Part shown: positions 38,401 through 46,054 of the stretch, piece after piece
Numbering within the stretch: the first letter of the stretch is position 1
How the letters are laid out: each line of letters opens with the position of its first letter
Assembly (NCBI GenBank): GCA_913057175.1
Contig: CAJXNP010000015.1
Coordinates: 62,001 to 126,000 of the forward strand
Direction: 5' to 3'
Source of the DNA: an uncultured Cytophagales bacterium
GTDB taxonomy: Bacteria; Bacteroidota; Bacteroidia; Cytophagales; Cyclobacteriaceae
Length of the DNA stretch: 64,000 nt
The notes under the pieces: generated by a model
What the model saw: the letters and a program-made list of their open reading frames with translations, nothing else
What the model was told of the DNA's origin: nothing
Database searches by the model: none
Made by a program: the position numbers and the translations under genes

Positions 38401-40887
38401 CCTCTCACCCAATACTTTTAAGGCGGCATTCAGAATGTTTGTGCCGTTGCGATCTACCGGTTGCTTGGTAACGGGGTCTTCACCGAGAATAACTGTGAGC
38501 AAATCGTAAGCATCAGGGAAATACTCTTTGATAAATTTCACTAATACATTGATGGCAATATCTTTTACCATCGTCAGAAAATCTCCTCCGACATCTTCAA
38601 CAAAGGAAACAATGCTTGAGATTGTATCACGGAATAAATTGGCCACCCTATCCATTACTCCTTCAGGATCACCGACATCATCCAGGCTGAGGGAATTCCA
38701 GAAATTTTCAAACCTCGACTCAACACTTGCGATCAGATCGTTAAATCGCTTGACAGAGTCAAACAGCCAATTCGCGACCGGGTTGGTCGCCTCGAAGTAA
38801 TCCAACACCCACTTGACCATATCCCCACCGATGGGTATCAGATCGAGTACAGCATTTAGAAGCGTTAACGGAGTTTTATCGACATTTCTGCCGGTAATGG
38901 GATCGTATCCCAAAATATAGCTCAATAAGGTATAGCCCGGGATTTTGACAACGAAATCACGGACCTTATCCAGCAACCAATCTTTAGCTGCATCCAGACC
39001 TTCTTCAATATAACCGGCTACGTCAGAAGCCAGACCGGAAACCGCATTCCAGGCATCTCCCAGCCAGCCTCCCTGGATCATTGACCCACGTGATTTATTT
39101 CTCACCTGCAGGGCTACCGATGATGTCGGTTTGGTTTGGATATCGGCCGGTTGATCATCCGCTTCAAATTCTTCTCCACTGGAGGCAAAACCTCCGGCAC
39201 TTCCAATTTCAGACCGCTGGATCTCTTCTTTTTCTTCCTCTTCCGGCAGTTCTTGCTTAGCCTGAAGCATTTCCTCTTCCTCGTTTTCTTCAGCTTTTGA
39301 CTGAAGCAATTCCTCCTCTTCATTCTCGCTTTCTGCCTTTCGGTTGACATTGTATTTCAGCTTGCGTAGCTCTTTGAAAGTTTTGGTCTCGGTATCTTTG
39401 TCGCCCAACTCAGGGTCTCGCAGGCTTCCGGTTTTCGCAACCAACGGATTAAAAAATGCCTGCCAGTTGCTGATGTCATGCGTCTGTACCTGTACTTCGC
39501 CACCCAGGTTATCATCTCCGGCCGTGTTTCCATTCACACTTTTCACACGCGTAGGACCATCCATTCCAACAACTAATCCGTAATGCGACCGCTTTTGTTT
39601 AAATGCCAGGTCTCCGGGTTGAGGCTTGTATCCGGATGGATAGGCCGCTTCGGGTGGAATGAATGATTCTCCCAGCTTCCATTTTGGCATGGGGATTCCG
39701 GCCTTATTCAACGCCCAGAAGGCAAAGATCCCACACCAGCTCGGCATCGCATCGCGCTTTTCCTTTTTATTGGGGTCCGGTTGGTTAGGGACCATTCCGG
39801 GAATGATCGATTTCTTTTTGATATGTTCTTTGTAAACAACCCCCTGTTCACCGGTCGGTCCGGATACAATTTTATCCTCGCCAAATGTAGTCGTAAAATA
39901 TTCCATCAGTCGTTCCCAGCCATATCGGTTTCCATCAGGGCCTTCTTTATTCGCGATCACCTTACCCTGCTCAGCTTCTGCCAACTCTACCGCCTTGGTC
40001 AATTGTGGAGCTGTTTGTCTTTGGATGGATTTCTTCTGAATACTTGAAAAGGAATGCTTGCGCTGGACATTCGAATGTAAAGGAACAGCCCCCTGCTGAA
40101 TCGTATGAGTCAATTCATGGGCAAGAAGTGTCCGCCCCGACCGGGAATCAGGTTCGAATTTTCCGCTATTGAAAAATAGGTGGTTTCCATACGTAAAGGC
40201 ATGCGCATTCACATGCTTACTCATGTGCTGAGCGCTTGCGTCCGTATGGATCCTTACTTCACTGAAATCCGCGCCAAAGCGGGTCGACATATCATTGTTT
40301 ACCGTTTCAGGCAAGGGCTGTCCGCCATGCGTAGATTGGTGAAGCTGGTTCTGAAAATGTATGCCGGGTTCCGGGGGACCGCGTCCACTCATCTGGATCA
40401 CATCAGAATGATGCAGGGAAATTGATCTTTGAATATTAAATGTTTGCAGGCTCTCTTCTTCCTCTTCGGCAGAGCCTTCTGTTTGATTGTTTTCTCTTTG
40501 GATAAAATTGAATTGCTTCGTTTGAATGGCAGAAGACTCTTCCTGTTCTTCATCTTCCATTCGCCGAATGGAAATTTCCGAAGCCTGAAGGGTTTCTTCT
40601 TCCTCCTCCAGTTCTTCTTCCTGTCGTTGGACTTCAGTCGGTTTGCTATCTATATTAGAGGAAAATGTTTCCGGTGAATTGACAATTCGATCTGCTACGA
40701 GATCGGCTTCTTTTTCGTACTCGTCATTGGGCTGATTGACACGTAGTTTCGTCTGGATGGCGGGCCTGAAAAAGGTTGGATTTTGCACATCCATCCCACT
40801 CTCTTTTTGTGAACCAAAAAAAGATTGATCTGTCTTCCGTTGGAGATGAACAGATGTTTTGCTCGATTTTTCAGCCGAGGAGAACAA
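35470..40887 (-). CDS. Giant multidomain DUF4157 protein, candidate eCIS cargo with CHAP-like and nuclease-like domains
   Basis: The 1805-residue protein has no signal peptide. In order: a pre-DUF4157 motif NDEYEKEADLVADRIV (about 54-69); acidic linkers with EEEETLQ-type motifs; DUF4157 (about 195-268, HELTH 257-261); a CHAP/NlpC-like domain (about 305-480) with SWCGIFAFWALNKAG (Cys385), GDLAFKQKRSHYGLVVGM (His435) and VNGNT; a second acidic linker (515-600). Then come about 780 helical residues including three repeats of about 141 residues, a linker, and a C-terminal domain with NAHLIGDRFGG (His1664) then NIYPSSPKYN and Glu1697, a beta-beta-alpha-metal nuclease pattern. It sits between the tape-measure-type gene and the other DUF4157 gene in the eCIS operon. 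A role as cargo or lumen-filling protein is inferred. No immunity gene is evident. Confidence 0.85.
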   Translation of the reverse strand: MFSSAEKSSKTSVHLQRKTDQSFFGSQKESGMDVQNPTFFRPAIQTKLRVNQPNDEYEKEADLVADRIVNSPETFSSNIDSKPTEVQRQEEELEEEEETLQASEISIRRMEDEEQEESSAIQTKQFNFIQRENNQTEGSAEEEEESLQTFNIQRSISLHHSDVIQMSGRGPPEPGIHFQNQLHQSTHGGQPLPETVNNDMSTRFGADFSEVRIHTDASAQHMSKHVNAHAFTYGNHLFFNSGKFEPDSRSGRTLLAHELTHTIQQGAVPLHSNVQRKHSFSSIQKKSIQRQTAPQLTKAVELAEAEQGKVIANKEGPDGNRYGWERLMEYFTTTFGEDKIVSGPTGEQGVVYKEHIKKKSIIPGMVPNQPDPNKKEKRDAMPSWCGIFAFWALNKAGIPMPKWKLGESFIPPEAAYPSGYKPQPGDLAFKQKRSHYGLVVGMDGPTRVKSVNGNTAGDDNLGGEVQVQTHDISNWQAFFNPLVAKTGSLRDPELGDKDTETKTFKELRKLKYNVNRKAESENEEEELLQSKAEENEEEEMLQAKQELPEEEEKEEIQRSEIGSAGGFASSGEEFEADDQPADIQTKPTSSVALQVRNKSRGSMIQGGWLGDAWNAVSGLASDVAGYIEEGLDAAKDWLLDKVRDFVVKIPGYTLLSYILGYDPITGRNVDKTPLTLLNAVLDLIPIGGDMVKWVLDYFEATNPVANWLFDSVKRFNDLIASVESRFENFWNSLSLDDVGDPEGVMDRVANLFRDTISSIVSFVEDVGGDFLTMVKDIAINVLVKFIKEYFPDAYDLLTVILGEDPVTKQPVDRNGTNILNAALKVLGERGAQIKGQMVENGIFEKCVAWIDRSINLVLSLISDIGNIFDTIWKAISFESLYSPIETFTEIAQAFTTPITRIVDFMTDAMIQLLAILREALLSRLSNFAKETRGYFLITVLIGRDPFTGDRVPRTTENIIHGFFSLMDGGEEQFRQLKESGKIDRMTEEIDKAVRQLNFTLEYILGLFTSLWESLDWNDFLNPFGVFRRIVSTFGDPVIRLVRFIITIVKITIEILLIAMNFPFETVNNIIQRSMEAFGNIKRDPIGFLKNILRGIKQGFVQFFDNILKHLMNGLANWLFGSLGELGIQMPPDFSFKSILNLVLQILGISVERVMERVWLKLTEQIGAEKVAKIKGAIDKLTGIWTFIKDVIDRGPIAIWEFIKEKLSDLWNMVLDAAKNWIMTRIIASVTTKLLSMLDPTGIMAVINSVIAIYKAIESFIEQLRAMLEILNSFVNGIAEIAAGNIKVAADYLENALAKGIPVMIGFLANQVGLGGIGKKIAEIIGKIREKITEGIDWLVAKALKVGKPIIDGVLRVIEFGEGLVEKGKAKVKGAIESVLQWWKNKKTFKGNDGKSHSLYFEGNEKNAVLTIASVPTPLTLFLENFDTNSDPALDQIKSDALEISKSIDEKITLLDNKQKGPERDEIKIEIDASMKLLVPKLSRLFGGNEKNVGILNKWLNNKVVTNNGEIYKRFENDIDSGLNEVDGKNIYQLRKTPKDDYLELLIQRLAYKAKEGYLPIYINDNGILMPGEEKVYVPPHKNYIPDHVKVTEKNGKYIAEYLTKTFDGKDGPTFKIEVSYSEITENNPPKEETRSVSGKGLVFKPEGNPRGVTDSATGGFHNAHLIGDRFGGSGKGKALNIYPSSPKYNTKEMSDVEDRMAAVLKNKNTFDIDVKAKISKEKIGGDNLTNLFTTEFKKDNPTATSADQPVEKELGKKLQTVVNKDLKRLPGKFMSVEYETSEGSFGSIGEDQGYDDLVPNILEEQ

Positions 40888-40914
40888 TGTTTATCTATTC
40901 TTGTCCCGATTATA

Positions 40915-42300
40915 TCAGGATTCTTTATTCCATTCAACAAACAGGATCTGCTTCATCCAGTCCAATTTGATGGTCTGATAATTCCAGGAGACATAGGCGA
41001 GTAAAATATCAACCGTCTGCTCCCGCACATAGAGGTAGTAAAATCCATTTTTATCGTGAAGTTTTCCTTCTCGTATCAAAAATGTATTTCGCAAACCTTC
41101 CGGACTGGTCTTTTTCAGTTCTTTCCAATGTCCGATTATAGATTGCAACAAGTCATCTATTTGTCGATCCAGTTTTTTATTCTTTGTTATTTTTGTTTCG
41201 CAATGCTGTCCGGGATATAGGCCGGCAAGGATTTTCGGCAAGGTTAATTTCCATTCCGGTGCTTCTATTTCACCCGTTGCGAGGTAATGCAGGAGGATGG
41301 GAACTAGCTTTTGACTCAATAATTGTCCCTTGTCATCTACATAGCCAACGTTCTTTAGAAATGCTGGCAAAAATGAAGCTATTAGTACCAATCCCGCCTG
41401 ACCAATGTGTGCTCCTTCTTCAGGAATTTTTTGAACTTTTTCTGACTTATTCAGATTTGAAACCTTCCTTTTTTTTCTTTCTTGTTTTATACTTTCAACT
41501 TTCAACTCCTGAAGAATTTGGCGCGGCATATCATTCGGTATCCTTAATTTTTCAAACTCCAGCGTTTCCGGGATCAGGGACTTGCTTAAAATATTTTTCA
41601 ATGTTACCTGCGGAGAGGATTTTTTGCCTCGTAAATCAAGAAATAGCTTGTAGTAAATATTGACAACTGGTGTTCTCTTAAAATACATTGGATTGATAGC
41701 AACTAATTGAGAAACTGCGGCAATCCATTTCAAAAGATCCTTTTCTGCAGACCAATTGGTCAGGATATAGTCCAATGCCTTTAGCTCGATTAAATCATAA
41801 AACCTGTAAAATGCATCCTCGACTTTTATAATCTCCAAAAACTGATCTTGAAAAGATCTCATAGATAATAGCTCATCTGTGAAAACATCTTTTAATTTCC
41901 TCCATTCAGCACTAGAATAGGATTGTGAAAGCTGCCCATACTCAATAAAATCAAGAATGATCTGTGTTTTATAGGCAGCTATTGAAAGAGCATTTTTACT
42001 GTTTTCTAATATCGATTTCTGAAGCGCTTTTTTTATCTGTCTGCCAATCTCCGCCCGAAGACGATCACTTTCCTCCAAAAGGTTATTTTCAAAAGTCAAA
42101 TCCAATTGAATGGTCAAATCAGGAATTTTTACCACCGTATCATCCTTCGTCAGCTCAACGGCATAGCGATCGATTAATTCAAAAATGTATTCCTTTGACC
42201 ATTCGACAACCCAATCAGCATTCAAACCGGTTTCACTTATTCGGTCAAATCCAACATCCAGTGTGGCATTATGTATTTTGTTTTCTAAAGTATCTATCAT
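40915..42300 (-). CDS. eCIS tape-measure-type protein (Afp14-like)
   Basis: The 461-residue protein matches the pattern of proteins annotated as contractile injection system tape measure. It has an N-terminal helix pair (HNATLDVGFDRISE, VVEWSKEYIFELIDRYAVEL) and the conserved C-terminal block EGAHIGQAGLVLIASFLPAFLKNVGYVDDKG, LHYLATGEIEAPEWKLTLPKILAGLYPGQ, with a final WNYQTIKLDWM. In Afp-type systems this gene sets or caps particle length. This version is only moderately long, so the measure function for this particular protein remains an inference from family name and gene order. Its ATG overlaps the 3' end of the 1248-aa gene by four bases. Confidence 0.82.
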   Translation of the reverse strand: MIDTLENKIHNATLDVGFDRISETGLNADWVVEWSKEYIFELIDRYAVELTKDDTVVKIPDLTIQLDLTFENNLLEESDRLRAEIGRQIKKALQKSILENSKNALSIAAYKTQIILDFIEYGQLSQSYSSAEWRKLKDVFTDELLSMRSFQDQFLEIIKVEDAFYRFYDLIELKALDYILTNWSAEKDLLKWIAAVSQLVAINPMYFKRTPVVNIYYKLFLDLRGKKSSPQVTLKNILSKSLIPETLEFEKLRIPNDMPRQILQELKVESIKQERKKRKVSNLNKSEKVQKIPEEGAHIGQAGLVLIASFLPAFLKNVGYVDDKGQLLSQKLVPILLHYLATGEIEAPEWKLTLPKILAGLYPGQHCETKITKNKKLDRQIDDLLQSIIGHWKELKKTSPEGLRNTFLIREGKLHDKNGFYYLYVREQTVDILLAYVSWNYQTIKLDWMKQILFVEWNKES

Positions 42301-45300
42301 GCCAATAGTTGAGATAATACCTCATATAGATCTTTGAGCAATTGGATGTAAACCTGTTTGGAAGGAGTTTCAGATGAGGCTTTTCCAAGTTCCGTTTTAA
42401 CCGCATCCAACATACTCTCCAGGATTTTCCTTTCCTCATCATTAAACTCAATTCCTTCCATCCAGGAAGCCATAAAATCACGCATTATCTTTAAGGTCGT
42501 TTCGGTTTTCACACCTGCCTCATTCACATCCTTTTCCTGGCAGCAGGCATAGAACATGGTGAGTTTTAGCATTATCTCGAACAGCATGAGCGCAAACCTT
42601 CTCAGTTCCTTGTCATTTCTAACTATGGTATTGAGAATCCTGATGATACGTTGAATGACTGAGACCTTGATCTCTGCAGTCAGCAATTTACATTGCTCTT
42701 CCTGTGGCAATCCGACGATATCGCTAAACCTTTCCATAAATATTGTTTTGAGTAGCGGATATTCTTCAATCGCACTTTTGAACTGATCCGGGCTAATTTC
42801 ATCCAATAAGCTGAACAATTCACCTAATTCATCAATGGATGCGCATGTACGGACCTCACCCGGTATTTCTTCAAAATTGATCGTCAACGGCTGGGATTCA
42901 TTGTGACATGGTCCATTGAATGCATTTAGATTAACAATTGCTGTCTGGCTGTCACCAAAATTAATTGGTCCGGGATCCTGCTTATCGGAAAACTGTCCAT
43001 TCCCAAAACTCCATTCATACCTGTCGGCAAATTTAGTCTCGTTTGTAAACTCGACGATGCGATTGGCATGATCAATGCTCTTGATGCCGATACTTACCTC
43101 AGGTCGATTGTAAACTTTCACCCTGATGTTTTTCACATTTCCATCTACTTCGTAGCTGATCGTTACTTCCCGGAATGGCTGATCGCCAGGATTAAAACCG
43201 ATCGGTCTAAATACAAAGCTGTCAGTAGGTGTTCCGTCTATTTTCAATGTTCCACCTTCCGGAGCAGCTTTGATTTCGTATTCGCCCTGATCATTTTCAC
43301 AAAATTCCCTGTATTTCATATCCAGACGAACATCGACCTCACCGGGAGGTGTTTCCCTTTCTCCCAGTACAATGTAATTCATCGGCATGCAGGCGGCCTT
43401 GCACATGTTAGGAACAAAGAAATCAGCTATTACTGTGCCATCCGGAAGCTGGCTGACCAGTTCGGCTAATTCCGCATCCGTCAGTTCGTCATCATCATCC
43501 TTTGCATCTACCAATTCAAAAATTGGATTTAAACCAAGGCCTTTTACCGAGGTTCCCTTCCTGTATTCCAAAATGGGATTCCGGTGAACGGCCTTGACAG
43601 AACTAATGTTTGCGTTTTCTTCAGAAATGGTGTTTCCTGCTCTAAAGGCGGTAATATTTTCCGCATTGGCTGTTCTGCTAAAATTTTCCCTGGGATTAAG
43701 TGCAACAGGGCCTTCTTCTGCAATAGCTTCACTGCTTAAATCCCCGGTAGTTAAATTGTCCAGACTGACATCCTGCTTGTCATGATAGACTAAAATAAAG
43801 GTTCCTCCTGTCGTTACGCCTGCTTTGTGTTGTACGCCACTATTCATGAACGCATACATGGCAAAGGACTGATTAGAGACAAAAAGTGCGTAATTGATCA
43901 GGAAGTTTCGATAAATAACGTCGAAAACCTTGGCCTTACAAATTCGGATAATAGCATCCAGGCTCTCTTCCCACATTGCGGGTAGCTCGAAATCATTTAA
44001 ATTATCAAGCGCTATGAGCATGTATGTGGCAACCAGGGAAGCGTCGTTTAGTCTTTGCGCAAGATCATTAATTTTCAATTGAACGAGTCCGTCCGGTAGT
44101 GCTTCATAAATTTTCTCCAGGTAATACATCAGGTAGGTCGGATTCAGGAACATGTTTTGGCGTGACTCTCTGATAATGTTAAATACGCCCGTGGAAGAAA
44201 AAGCCTCCGGGGTAATGTAAGGCTGATTTTTAACATTGGCGTAAAACTGGTCAAAACTCTCACCATAAGAGTTTGCTAAGGTCCGGTAGTTGGGAAATGC
44301 TTCCCTTACCATTGCGGATTCGGGAATTTTTTCTGTCGCCGTCAGATCGCCATCTATGCCGACCCTTTTCAGATTATAAAAGTAGGACATTACTTTCAGC
44401 AGGGTGCAACGCAATTCGGCGGCATGAGCATCGTATTGTGACTCGATATCCGCAAAGTAACAATGCAATTTCAGCACGATATCTTTGTCTCCTCTTATGA
44501 TATCTGCCAGGCTGTTTTGAGTGGTTAAAAGGCTCCGGATGAGTTCGAATATGTCGCCGTTGAGCGCGATCACATCAAAAGGCAATCTTTTTTCATTCTT
44601 TATTTTATTCACATCAGCCAGTGCGGTTTTCCAGTTCATTCCGAGATGCCCTTCTACCCGGAAGAAATTGTAAGGCTCGATGTCATAATTTAATGGCTCG
44701 GAGATGTACGGACTGCTATTATATTGGTTCGCGTCATACGACAAATTGTTGTTTCCTTTTTTTAACTTCGATTTCCTGTAATTCCAATGGTCAAAAAGTT
44801 CATCAGGAGGATTGAAAACATCATAGTAATAAGGAATGGCCTTATCGGAAATGGGAATATCTCCGTAGCTGCTGGGTGTGACCCTGACATTCCTGAAGTT
44901 TTTCTTTTTATTCAGATTGTTCCTTGGCAGATCCAGTTTTGAAATTAAAAGAGCAATCTTTTTGAGAAGAAACCTGATCTGCCCTTCCGAGCAATTTGAA
45001 CAGGAGAATGCGGGGGATTGGATCCAATGGTGCCTGAATTCATCGGGGGAAGGAATGGCATTTCCCAAGATCAAATGCCTGGGAAAGAGGGCTTCGTTTG
45101 GAGAGCAGATGCACAAACATTTATTGCAAATATCCCGGAGTTCGCGGTAGGAAAGTATGAGATCGGAAAAGAAATCATAGTAATACTGAACATGGAGCAA
45201 CTGAGCGACATTTATACTTCCATCAAACAGGAATTTGAATTTGTTTCGAAGCCCAGAGAAGGGATTGTTCGGATATTCATCCTTGATCAATACACCAAAT

Positions 45301-46043
45301 GAACCATAAGCAGCACCAAGGGTATTTTCAATTTTAAACAGAAAATCACTGTTCAGGATCTGCAGGAAGTTTTTCAATACCGCTTTTGAGCTGAGAATAA
45401 AAGTCGAAGGCACATTGTATCTAGGCATTTTGATATCCGGCCACTCCACACAGGAAGGTTCATGGAAAAATGGTGAGTCATTCGGCCCACCGAATATTAG
45501 TTCATCCAGATCATCCAGATCGACCAACAATGGCCGGTGGGTCACTTCAATGGTGACACCCTTATCATCACAGGTATCAGGATCACAGTTTTTATTATCT
45601 ACTTTCAGCAACTCAACAAAAATGACAACCGCTTTATCCTCTAAAAATGACTTTGTAATGGGCTTCTTGATCTCCGCAGCGCCATTGTTGTGAAGAAGAT
45701 AAAGCGGGAATTTTTGTTTCCCGGTTCCCGCATCAATAAAAGGATCGTAAAATATTTCCTGTTCGGCTGAGAATTTATCATTGTAAAAGGTATAGGTAGT
45801 TTCGGGAAATGGCACAAGGTATCCCTTTGTTGTCACACCAACGCCTTCGGTGATGGTCAGCGAGGTTCCATCATCACTCACACGAACATGCATGCCGCAC
45901 ATGATACCAATACCTATCAAGGTAGTTCTGGTCAATCGCTGCTGCTCCTCCAGATAACCAAACATCTGGTTAAGACTTTTTTCGGTAAGCACCTGATCTG
46001 CTACGAATTTCGGATACCGGTCATGTTGAATTGATTGTGCCAT
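42297..46043 (-). CDS. Large PKD-domain eCIS protein in the tail-fibre position
   Basis: The 1248-residue protein opens with PKFVADQVLTEKSLNQMFGYLEEQQRLTR and MHVRVSDDGTSLTITEGVGVTTKGYLVPF, a beta-rich head found in fibre- or baseplate-attached proteins of Bacteroidota eCIS as I remember them. Cysteine clusters lie at 153-158, 306-313 and 348-351. A mainly helical region (about 355-850) follows, then an Ig-like domain (about 890-980) and a PKD domain (about 985-1060; IVEFTNETKFADRYEWSFGNGQFSD), and a helical tail. PKD and Ig-like domains usually bind surfaces or carbohydrates. Position between Afp12-like and Afp14-like genes is where afp13 (fibre) stands in Afp, but the sequence is not a classical fibre. 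Target-binding is inference. Confidence 0.65.
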   Translation of the reverse strand: MAQSIQHDRYPKFVADQVLTEKSLNQMFGYLEEQQRLTRTTLIGIGIMCGMHVRVSDDGTSLTITEGVGVTTKGYLVPFPETTYTFYNDKFSAEQEIFYDPFIDAGTGKQKFPLYLLHNNGAAEIKKPITKSFLEDKAVVIFVELLKVDNKNCDPDTCDDKGVTIEVTHRPLLVDLDDLDELIFGGPNDSPFFHEPSCVEWPDIKMPRYNVPSTFILSSKAVLKNFLQILNSDFLFKIENTLGAAYGSFGVLIKDEYPNNPFSGLRNKFKFLFDGSINVAQLLHVQYYYDFFSDLILSYRELRDICNKCLCICSPNEALFPRHLILGNAIPSPDEFRHHWIQSPAFSCSNCSEGQIRFLLKKIALLISKLDLPRNNLNKKKNFRNVRVTPSSYGDIPISDKAIPYYYDVFNPPDELFDHWNYRKSKLKKGNNNLSYDANQYNSSPYISEPLNYDIEPYNFFRVEGHLGMNWKTALADVNKIKNEKRLPFDVIALNGDIFELIRSLLTTQNSLADIIRGDKDIVLKLHCYFADIESQYDAHAAELRCTLLKVMSYFYNLKRVGIDGDLTATEKIPESAMVREAFPNYRTLANSYGESFDQFYANVKNQPYITPEAFSSTGVFNIIRESRQNMFLNPTYLMYYLEKIYEALPDGLVQLKINDLAQRLNDASLVATYMLIALDNLNDFELPAMWEESLDAIIRICKAKVFDVIYRNFLINYALFVSNQSFAMYAFMNSGVQHKAGVTTGGTFILVYHDKQDVSLDNLTTGDLSSEAIAEEGPVALNPRENFSRTANAENITAFRAGNTISEENANISSVKAVHRNPILEYRKGTSVKGLGLNPIFELVDAKDDDDELTDAELAELVSQLPDGTVIADFFVPNMCKAACMPMNYIVLGERETPPGEVDVRLDMKYREFCENDQGEYEIKAAPEGGTLKIDGTPTDSFVFRPIGFNPGDQPFREVTISYEVDGNVKNIRVKVYNRPEVSIGIKSIDHANRIVEFTNETKFADRYEWSFGNGQFSDKQDPGPINFGDSQTAIVNLNAFNGPCHNESQPLTINFEEIPGEVRTCASIDELGELFSLLDEISPDQFKSAIEEYPLLKTIFMERFSDIVGLPQEEQCKLLTAEIKVSVIQRIIRILNTIVRNDKELRRFALMLFEIMLKLTMFYACCQEKDVNEAGVKTETTLKIMRDFMASWMEGIEFNDEERKILESMLDAVKTELGKASSETPSKQVYIQLLKDLYEVLSQLLA

Positions 46044-46054
46044 AAGAATAGTTT

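Noticed and set aside
41184-41663. 159-aa plus-strand open frame in the eCIS operon
   Set aside because: It is antisense to the conserved block of the tape-measure-type protein, with no family resemblance.
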